Part shown: piece after piece, positions 6,029 to 10,177 of the stretch
Position numbering within the stretch: position 1 is the first letter of the stretch
How the letters are laid out: each line of letters opens with the position of its first letter
DNA from: Spartobacteria bacterium
GTDB lineage: Bacteria > Verrucomicrobiota > Verrucomicrobiia > Chthoniobacterales > Chthoniobacteraceae
Assembly (NCBI GenBank): GCA_025355595.1
Contig: JANXZI010000245.1
Location: forward strand, 1 to 10,177
Direction of reading: 5' to 3'
DNA length: 10,177 bases
Position numbers and translations under genes: made by a program
The notes under the pieces: generated by a model
Databases searched by the model: none
What the model saw: only the letters and a program-made list of their open reading frames with translations
What the model was told of the DNA's origin: nothing

Positions 6029-6432
6029 CCGAGTCCTGTGTGGACACCGTGCGTTCGAGGGTGTGGGGAGTTTTGCGCTGGCTTGGTGCCTTGCCGGTGC
6101 CCTCGCGTGTTCGTTATTCACCGAACGTTACAACGGTGATCCTTCAGATCCGGTTTACTGCGCCCTTCGTCCTCCTGCTCGGGCTTGCCGGAATGGCACT
6201 CATAGCCGGTGTGGCCGGTCGTCGGCGACAAAAAGAACGGCACCGCGAGGACAAGAAGTCTCCGTTCCCGCGAGACATTCAGCGCGGCCAGCGGCTATCG
6301 GAAGTTGCACGTCGCGGTGGGCACGGGGTCCCGGAGTTGGCGGCCCGCAAAAGGCTGTAGCCGGCGACGAGGCTGAGGTGGCTGTTCACCTTCCGGTTCG
6401 GGGTGCGGATGGCGCGGTGGCTGTTTGCAAAT
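6029..6432. other. Stretch of about 400 bases with no convincing gene
   Basis: No reading frame here has family motifs. Visible structure includes a 6-base inverted repeat TCACCG (6118-6123) with CGGTGA (6134-6139) around a GTTACA-containing loop, and GTCTC (6258-6262) with GAGAC (6272-6276). A plus-strand frame from GTG 6136 to 6360 has one hydrophobic segment (F-V-L-L-L-G-L-A-G-M-A-L-I-A-G-V) followed by an Arg/Lys-rich tail. A minus-strand frame around 6395-6315 reads strand-like (H-L-S-L-V-A-G-Y-S-L-L). Both may be chance. The segment could be a decayed gene, a dispersed repeat or an RNA. Confidence 0.4.
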
Positions 6433-6511
6433 TCAGAACGACAGCCGCTGCCCGGCGAGATATGTCCAGCCAGAGTACGCCTTTTTTCCGCCGCGCAGGT
6501 CGGCGTATTCG
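6433..6511 (-). pseudogene. C-terminal remnant of an OprP-like outer-membrane porin
   Basis: On the minus strand, the frame ending at the TGA at 6435-6433 reads EYADLRGGKK followed by AYSGWTYLAGQRLSF. It matches the last residues of the porin in this window (K-Y-D-G-W-T-W-T-T-G-L-R-V-S-W) at Y, G, W, T, G, R and S in register, and also ends in an aromatic residue as outer-membrane barrels do. Upstream in the same frame the sequence is no longer barrel-like and reaches a stop at about 6630-6628. There is therefore only room for the last one or two strands. It is best read as the tail of a deleted or recombined second porin gene. An in-frame fusion to an unrelated short exported peptide cannot be excluded. 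Confidence 0.5.
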
Positions 6512-6610
6512 GTTTCTGGAAGTGAGCCGGTGTCTCTCTGCGCAGGTGCGATTTTTGAAAATTGCGGGAATCGCGTGGAGGCGCGGATCGGGTTCGCAGG
6601 AGACACAAGC

Positions 6611-6659
6611 GGCGGAGTTTGATTCTCTCAACACTCAACAGGCATCTCTCTACTCCGCC
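6611..6659. repeat. Perfect 8-base inverted repeat enclosing two CTCAACA heptamers; possible terminator
   Basis: GGCGGAGT (6611-6618) and ACTCCGCC (6652-6659) are perfect complements with a 33-base loop. The loop contains CTCAACA twice in tandem (6627-6633, 6634-6640), the same heptamer type as the 9845-9992 element but with no opposing array. It begins 8 bases past the stop of the exported-protein gene (6667) and could act as its transcript end, although no T-run follows. Confidence 0.4.
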
Positions 6660-6666
6660 CCGCCGC

Positions 6667-8064
6667 TCACCGTCTCGCGTTGCCCACTGGTTCGTCGCCG
6701 GGAATCATGTTCGGGCGCAGCGGCGCGAATTCCTGCTCCAGCAAGTCGAGGTATTCGGCGAGCTTCGGGTCCGCGGGCCCGGAGGGCTGGCGCTTTCTCG
6801 CGTCGCGATCCTCGACGGCACTCAGATACTTGTCGAACTGCCCGGTGCTGCCGGGCGTCTGCGTGGCCTCGTACCAGTTCATGTAGTCGGTGATCATTTC
6901 CGAGCGCTGGAGCACGGATGCGCGGAAACGCTCGGTCCGTGCGAGGCGGTCGGCGATGCCCGCGGACTTCCCGGCGGCGAGCAGGCCGCACACTTCCACG
7001 TATTCGTTCAGCACGGGGCGGAAGAGCACATGGGCCGTCCCGCTGAGCGTGGAGATTTTCACCTGCGCGAGACGCAGCGCCGGGCGCGCGCCGGGGAGCT
7101 TGCTGTATCTTTCAAAATCACGGAGGGCAAAGCGCTCGGGGCGGGGCGGTTTCCCCGCGGTGATTTCGAAGGTGAGCAGCGCGGCGAGTTCCGCATCCGC
7201 CTCGGCGGGCGAAAGGCCGCGGAGCATCTCGGATTTGCCGAGCTGGGCGAGCTGGAGCGTCCACCATTTTGCAAGGCTCTGCGGCGACTGGCCGAGGACG
7301 GGAAAATGCGTGGCGAGCAGCGTGAGCGGATCGCGCGAGCCCTCGGGCCACGCGCGGAGGAAGCGCCCGAGATTCGCGGGGCCGGCGGGCAGGGCGAGCA
7401 GCGCTCCGGTGAGAGCAAAGGCGCTCGCGCGATCCACCGCGCCGGCGGCGCTGTCGAGCTGGAGCGGCGGCTGGGTGATCACCTTTTCGAGCGAGGGCAG
7501 TTTCTCGGTGTTCACGATGCTGTTGAAGACATCCGGATCCCTTATGCCCGCGTGCGCGCGGATGTCCTGGAGCAGTCCCTCGGTGAGCCACCACGGCGGG
7601 TAGGCGTAGCGCTCGCCCGCGCGGATCGGCGGCCGCTCGCGGTACGCGATCTCGAGCAGCAGCGCGTGGACGATGTTGCGCTGGAGGAAAACTTTCGCCG
7701 GATCGTCGGCGATGCGGATGGCCACATCCACCTTCGGTCCCGCGACGGTGTTCACGAGCGTGATGCTGATCGAGGACGGCTGCGGCTGCGCAGGGGATTC
7801 AGCTTCGGGCTCGATGGCAATGACGATGGGGAATTTCCATTCGTCGCGCTCGTGCAGGACGCGCAGAAGCTGCGTCTTCACATCCTCGACGAAGCTGACG
7901 ATCCGTGCGCGTGCCGCGCGATCATCGCAATACACCACGAACTGCCCGGAGCTGCTCACCGTGCGGTGCCGCAGATCCACGGCCAGCGCGGCTGGGCGCA
8001 GCGTCCCGTGCAGCAGCGCGAGGAGGAGCAGAAGGCCGAGGGCCCTCGCCGTGCGCGCGGTCAT
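6667..8064 (-). CDS. Exported protein resembling a gluzincin (MA-clan) peptidase with a degenerate HExxH
   Basis: A 465-residue protein with a Sec signal (a Leu-rich segment at about 8-18 and a likely cleavage near A-L-A28), so probably periplasmic or exported. I do not recognise a named family. Residues about 40-170 follow the layout of peptidase-MA-like domains. There is a Q-F-V-V-Y-C-D strand, an L-x-x-x-L helix, a strand at F-P-I-V-I-A-I-E, then I-V-H-A-L-L-L-E (131-138) and Y-P-P-W-W-L-T-E-G-L (155-164). In active members the first helix reads H-E-x-x-H and the second motif supplies the third zinc ligand. Here only H133 and E162 of that set remain, so catalysis looks lost. The C-terminal 200 residues are helical and charged. 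Its ATG overlaps the stop of the preceding gene as ATGA, implying translational coupling. Function unknown. Confidence 0.72.
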   Translation of the reverse strand: MTARTARALGLLLLLALLHGTLRPAALAVDLRHRTVSSSGQFVVYCDDRAARARIVSFVEDVKTQLLRVLHERDEWKFPIVIAIEPEAESPAQPQPSSISITLVNTVAGPKVDVAIRIADDPAKVFLQRNIVHALLLEIAYRERPPIRAGERYAYPPWWLTEGLLQDIRAHAGIRDPDVFNSIVNTEKLPSLEKVITQPPLQLDSAAGAVDRASAFALTGALLALPAGPANLGRFLRAWPEGSRDPLTLLATHFPVLGQSPQSLAKWWTLQLAQLGKSEMLRGLSPAEADAELAALLTFEITAGKPPRPERFALRDFERYSKLPGARPALRLAQVKISTLSGTAHVLFRPVLNEYVEVCGLLAAGKSAGIADRLARTERFRASVLQRSEMITDYMNWYEATQTPGSTGQFDKYLSAVEDRDARKRQPSGPADPKLAEYLDLLEQEFAPLRPNMIPGDEPVGNARR

Positions 8065-8831
8065 TGCTGCGGCCGCGTGGTGAAGGAAATCGAGCCTTCG
8101 CCGGGCGCGACTTTTTCCAGCCGGCCGAGCTGCTCGATGTCCTTTTTGAAGACCTGCGAAAAGGCGCCGAGCGTGGCGGAATCAAGGCCCAGCAGCTTCG
8201 CGAGACCGGTCGGGATCGTAAGCCGCCCGATCGCGAAACGATCCATCCTCGCCGTCCACTTCAGGCCGTCGGGCACGGGATGGAAGGCGGCAGTATTGTA
8301 GAGCGAAAGGCCCCACACATTGCGCTGCACGGCGACGGTGACGGTGCCGGGTTCGAAGTGCGCGAAGGCCCGCTCGAACTTGATCCCCATCGAGCCCGCG
8401 TTCCCCTTCACGACCTTGGCGAGGTAGTAGTTCACGTCGAATTCCGAGAAGGTCAGCGCCACGACCGGTCGCTGCCGCAGCATCTCGCTCCACATGTCGC
8501 CGACTTCGTTCTGCGGGAGCTTGTCCTTGGCGAGAGGCTGCACAAAAATCGGCGTCTGTGTGATCAAATAGCCGGCGGCGACGAGTGCGGCGAAGACCTC
8601 CATGAGCACGAAGGTTTTCAAGTTTGCCTTCCAGTTGAACCGGTTCGGATTCATCATTTTCTTCACCTGCCGGGCGTTCTTCGCCTTGTCCTCGGAGGGC
8701 TTTGTGATGTCGATCTTGGGCAGCAGGGAACGGTCGAGCTTCTCGCCGCAGTTATGGCAATAGACGCGCTCCACCTCGTTCTCGTGCTGGCAGGCCGTGC
8801 AGGTGAGTTTGCGGGAATCGTTCTGGGACAT
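8061..8831 (-). CDS. Zinc-ribbon plus single transmembrane helix protein, function unknown
   Basis: A 256-residue protein. The N-terminus is a classic zinc ribbon, C11-x2-C14 ... C25-x2-C28-G-E-K-L. A basic linker follows (about 34-70), then one membrane helix (about 73-92, F-V-L-M-E-V-F-A-A-L-V-A-A-G). The C-terminal domain of about 160 residues (from 95) is not one I recognise. With no signal peptide, the ribbon is probably cytoplasmic and the C-terminal domain periplasmic. The start ATG at 8831 gives M-S-Q-N-D-S just before the ribbon. The 33-base leader from the fmdB-like gene has no Shine-Dalgarno and is itself CCA-led heptamers. The stop overlaps the next gene (ATGA), so the two proteins are probably made together and may act together at the inner membrane. 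Confidence 0.8.
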   Translation of the reverse strand: MSQNDSRKLTCTACQHENEVERVYCHNCGEKLDRSLLPKIDITKPSEDKAKNARQVKKMMNPNRFNWKANLKTFVLMEVFAALVAAGYLITQTPIFVQPLAKDKLPQNEVGDMWSEMLRQRPVVALTFSEFDVNYYLAKVVKGNAGSMGIKFERAFAHFEPGTVTVAVQRNVWGLSLYNTAAFHPVPDGLKWTARMDRFAIGRLTIPTGLAKLLGLDSATLGAFSQVFKKDIEQLGRLEKVAPGEGSISFTTRPQQ

Positions 8832-8859
8832 GGGCGATGGGCAGTGGAAAATGGGAGCG
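8832..8859 (-). repeat. Heptamer-patterned leader of the zinc-ribbon/TM gene
   Basis: On the coding strand the leader and start codon can be split into CCATTTT, CCACTGC, CCATCGC and CCATGTC, four successive 7-base units each beginning CCA, the last containing the ATG. It is a single unpaired array that occupies the position where a ribosome-binding site would be expected. Confidence 0.35.
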
Positions 8860-8864
8860 CGGGC

Positions 8865-9206
8865 TCAGTCTTTCTTGGCGGGAGTTTTCGGAGTGGCGGC
8901 GGGCTTGGCCTCCGCCGGTTTGCTCTCCGCAGGCTTGCTCTCAGCGGGTTTCGCAGGCGCGGAATCGGCGGAGTCCTTTTTCGCGGCACTCTTGTAGCCC
9001 TCGGAGCGGTAGTCGGTGATGTAAAATCCCGAGCCTTTGAAAATCAGCCCCGCGCCCGTGCCCATGAGTCGGCGCACCTTGCCCTTGCCCCACTTTTTCA
9101 TCCGGCAAAATTCCTTCGGGCAGGTCTTGAACGCGTCGTCCTTCATGGACTGGACGCACTCAAACGCGCCCTCGCACTTCTCGCATTCGTATTCGTAGGT
9201 CGGCAT
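8865..9206 (-). CDS. FmdB-family zinc-ribbon protein with an Ala/Lys/Pro-rich tail
   Basis: A 113-residue protein. Residues 1-67 are the FmdB-type putative regulatory domain: MPTYEYEC with C8-x2-C11, a second pair C29-P-K-E-F-C34, and the conserved LIFKGSGFYITDYR (54-67). The family normally has CPxCG in the second knuckle. Here the spacing is x4 and the glycine is absent, with a basic stretch (R-M-K-K-W-G-K-G-K-V-R-R) following. Residues 72-113 are low-complexity, with three tandem K-P-A-E-S/A repeats (86-90, 91-95, 96-100), ending in a basic P-A-K-K-D. The start is the ATG of MPTYEY, which is invariant in the family. It is the first gene of the likely three-gene operon and lies downstream of a heptamer-array inverted repeat. 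The molecular role of FmdB proteins is not well defined. Confidence 0.9.
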   Translation of the reverse strand: MPTYEYECEKCEGAFECVQSMKDDAFKTCPKEFCRMKKWGKGKVRRLMGTGAGLIFKGSGFYITDYRSEGYKSAAKKDSADSAPAKPAESKPAESKPAEAKPAATPKTPAKKD

Positions 9207-9281
9207 TCGTCGGGTGATTCTTCGGCTGGAAAGGGGATCGTTTATAGCAGGGATGGGGCCGCGCGCAATGGTGGCGGCTTC

Positions 9282-9420
9282 TTTGAATTTTGAATGGTGA
9301 ATTTTGAATTCGTCCCCCGCAGTCCGCGCTTCGATTTCGCAAACAGCGAAAAGGGTGATGCCCGCGGAGAGTCAAACTGCGGACAATTCAAAATCCAACA
9401 TTCAACATTCAAAATTCAAA
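9282..9420. repeat. Inverted repeat with TTTGAAT heptamer arms and a nested stem-loop core
   Basis: The left arm is four heptamers in register: TTTGAAT (9282-9288, 9289-9295), GGTGAAT (9296-9302), TTTGAAT (9303-9309). The right arm is five complementary heptamers: ATTCAAA (9386-9392), ATCCAAC (9393-9399), ATTCAAC (9400-9406), ATTCAAA (9407-9413, 9414-9420). The core between them folds further. CGCAGT (9318-9323) pairs with ACTGCG (9376-9381), extended by GTC (9312-9314) with GAC (9382-9384). CCGCG (9324-9328) pairs with CGCGG (9363-9367), and TTTCGC (9335-9340) with GCGAAA (9346-9351). It fills the gap between the ACT-domain gene and the fmdB-like gene. Confidence 0.9.
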
Positions 9421-9428
9421 ATCTCCCC

Positions 9429-9833
9429 TCACTCCGGCGGCTCGCCGATGAGCACGTCGCGCAGCACCGCTGCCGCCGCCGCATTGTCGCTCGCCACGAG
9501 GCTCACGATGCTGAATTCGTCCGCGCGCCGCACGATGTGCATCGAGCGAAGATCGAGGCCCGCGTCCTTCAGCCGCACCGCGATTTTGGCGAGTGCGCCG
9601 GGCTTGTCGTCGAGCCGGATGAGCAGCGTGTCCTGCGTGATCGCGCGGTAGCCGAGGTCGCGCAGGACGTGCAGCGCCTCGTCGTATTTGTCCACGCTCA
9701 GCGAGATGATGCCCTCCGCATCGTGGCTCTCCACGTCGAAGTCCTCGATGTTCACGCCCGCGGCGGCGAGCGCCTCCGCGATGCGCGCGAGGACTCCGGG
9801 CTGGTTCGGCGCGAGCACGTGGAGGAGTTTCAT
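9429..9833 (-). CDS. Tandem ACT-domain protein
   Basis: A 134-residue cytoplasmic protein consisting only of two ACT domains. The first is about 2-66 (K-L-L-H-V-L-A-P-N-Q-P-G-V-L-A-R-I-A-E-A-L). The second is about 70-132 (D-T-L-L-I-R-L-D-D-K-P-G-A-L-A-K-I-A-V-R-L). Each has the P-G-x-L ligand-binding turn between strand 1 and helix 1. ACT domains bind amino acids as allosteric sensors. The start is set at the ATG at 9833, where the first strand begins; the 25-codon upstream extension would run through the heptamer array of the neighbouring repeat. It follows a histidine decarboxylase-like gene on the same strand, so sensing an amino acid is natural but the ligand is unknown. Similar stand-alone proteins are annotated only as ACT-domain proteins. 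Confidence 0.9.
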   Translation of the reverse strand: MKLLHVLAPNQPGVLARIAEALAAAGVNIEDFDVESHDAEGIISLSVDKYDEALHVLRDLGYRAITQDTLLIRLDDKPGALAKIAVRLKDAGLDLRSMHIVRRADEFSIVSLVASDNAAAAAVLRDVLIGEPPE

Positions 9834-9844
9834 CGGAAGTTGCG

Positions 9845-9992
9845 AGGTGAGGGTTGAGGGTTGAGAGGAATCAGCCTGGCATTCCCGCTTTGTCCGTCCG
9901 ATCCGCAAAGGGATGAGAATGCCACAGCGGGTGAGAAAAGTTGCCGCGCGTCGGGTGGACGCCTCTCAACGCTCAACGTTCCACTCTCAACC
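9845..9992. repeat. Inverted repeat with CTCAACS heptamer arms and a nested stem-loop core
   Basis: The left arm is AGGTGAG (9845-9851), GGTTGAG (9852-9858), GGTTGAG (9859-9865). The right arm is CTCAACG (9965-9971), CTCAACG (9972-9978), TTCCACT (9979-9985), CTCAACC (9986-9992). The best pairing is 9853-9868 with 9962-9977, 15 of 16 bases. The core contains TGGCATTC (9877-9884) with GAATGCCA (9917-9924) and, inside it, CTTTG (9888-9892) with CAAAG (9906-9910). It sits between the decarboxylase stop and the ACT-gene start, and the left arm forms most of the ACT-gene leader. Confidence 0.88.
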
Positions 9993-9996
9993 GCCT

Positions 9997-10177
9997 TCAT
10001 GCCTTCTCCTCCGCGAGCGCGGATGCATAGTCCGCCACGAATTCGTCCACGATGTCCTTCGTCACATGCGGCATCGTGATGAGGTGCCCGATGCCGCGCT
10101 TCGGGGCGATGATCCACTTTTTCATCACGGCTTCCGGTGGGCGCGGAAAGACGACGGTCACGGAGTTTTCGTTGCGC
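9997..10177 (-). CDS. PLP-dependent decarboxylase, histidine decarboxylase-like (C-terminal 59 residues; runs off the right edge)
   Basis: The minus strand is open from the window edge to TGA at 9999-9997, giving 59 residues. The segment N-S-V-T-V-V-F-P-R-P-P-E-A-V-M-K-K-W (4-21), followed by A-P-K-R-G-I-G-H-L-I-T-M-P-H-V-T (24-39), matches the end of bacterial PLP-dependent histidine decarboxylases. There the order T-V-x-F-x-x-P, K-W, A-H-x-x-x-M-P is conserved. These group II enzymes convert histidine to histamine and CO2. The PLP lysine lies outside the window, so substrate specificity cannot be judged. The tail is Ala/Glu-rich (A-S-A-L-A-E-E-K-A). It is co-directional with the ACT-domain gene across a repeat element. 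Confidence 0.75.
   Translation of the reverse strand, partial: RNENSVTVVFPRPPEAVMKKWIIAPKRGIGHLITMPHVTKDIVDEFVADYASALAEEKA

Noticed and set aside
6029..6055. GTCC-TGTGT-GGAC stem after the arsR stop as a terminator
   Set aside because: Four-base stem with no following T-run; too weak to call.
6136..6360. Small plus-strand frame with one hydrophobic segment and a basic tail
   Set aside because: It needs a GTG start, has no ribosome-binding site and no homology that I recognise. One hydrophobic run in a GC-rich frame is weak evidence, so it is described only within the gap entry.
6562..8301. 579-codon plus-strand open frame
   Set aside because: Antisense to the exported peptidase-like gene and part of the zinc-ribbon gene. 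Its translation is Arg/Gly-rich without domains, whereas the minus strand has a signal peptide, motifs and coupled starts.
7905..9293. 462-codon plus-strand open frame
   Set aside because: Antisense to three minus-strand genes with clear zinc-ribbon and FmdB motifs; the product has no recognisable domain.
551..9992. CRISPR array interpretation of the repeated units
   Set aside because: Units are 6-7 bases, directly adjacent, and arranged as two inverted arrays. There are no 25-40 base repeats with unique spacers and no cas genes.
9830..10117. Minus-strand frame whose ATG (10000) overlaps the decarboxylase stop as ATGA
   Set aside because: The overlap looks like coupling, but the translation runs through the heptamer element (E-S-G-T-L-S-V-E-R-R) and ends at the ACT-gene start without any domain.

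Overview
Organism and style. This is GC-rich bacterial DNA (roughly 60% G+C by eye) with long shadow reading frames opposite the real genes. Lipoprotein, porin and secretion signals point to a Gram-negative cell. The gene content (PhoU fused to an ArsC-like domain, OprP-type porin, FmdB with a low-complexity tail), the C/A-rich leaders without Shine-Dalgarno sequences, and intergenic repeats built from short tandem units are most reminiscent of Verrucomicrobiota. That placement is an inference, because no rRNA or marker gene lies in the window.

Layout. (i) 1-5542, all on the minus strand, is a phosphate island. In transcription order it holds a PiT-type phosphate permease (5542-4577), a signal-peptide-bearing phosphate-selective porin (4432-3191), a PhoU protein with a C-terminal ArsC/LMW-phosphatase-like domain (2882-1785), the periplasmic binding lipoprotein PstS (1618-719) and the first 150 residues of PstC (452 to beyond the edge). 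(ii) 5543-6028 holds a divergent small ArsR-family repressor gene on the plus strand, with a good imperfect palindrome between it and the permease. (iii) 6029-6666 is a low-information stretch with the C-terminal remnant of a second porin-like barrel. (iv) 9206-6667 on the minus strand is a tight three-gene set: an FmdB zinc-ribbon protein, a zinc-ribbon plus transmembrane protein, and an exported protein resembling a gluzincin peptidase without an intact HExxH, the last two overlapping by ATGA. (v) 9833-9429 encodes a tandem ACT-domain protein. (vi) From 9997 to the right edge is the C-terminus of a PLP-dependent histidine decarboxylase-like enzyme.

How the parts fit. The porin would take phosphate across the outer membrane. 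PstS-PstC (with PstA and PstB expected beyond the left edge) and the PiT permease would take it across the inner membrane, and PhoU would report on the flux. An ArsR-type repressor beside the permease and an ArsC-like fold on PhoU tie phosphate handling to its toxic mimic arsenate. The ArsC-like domain, however, has Asp where the catalytic Cys should be.

Most unusual non-coding feature. Several gene junctions carry long inverted repeats whose arms are arrays of 6- or 7-base units in strict register, each array having its own unit sequence. Three are heptamer-based (551-693, 9282-9420, 9845-9992) and one is hexamer-based (1674-1774). Two of them enclose a nested stem-loop core. They look like one architectural class with interchangeable arm sequences.
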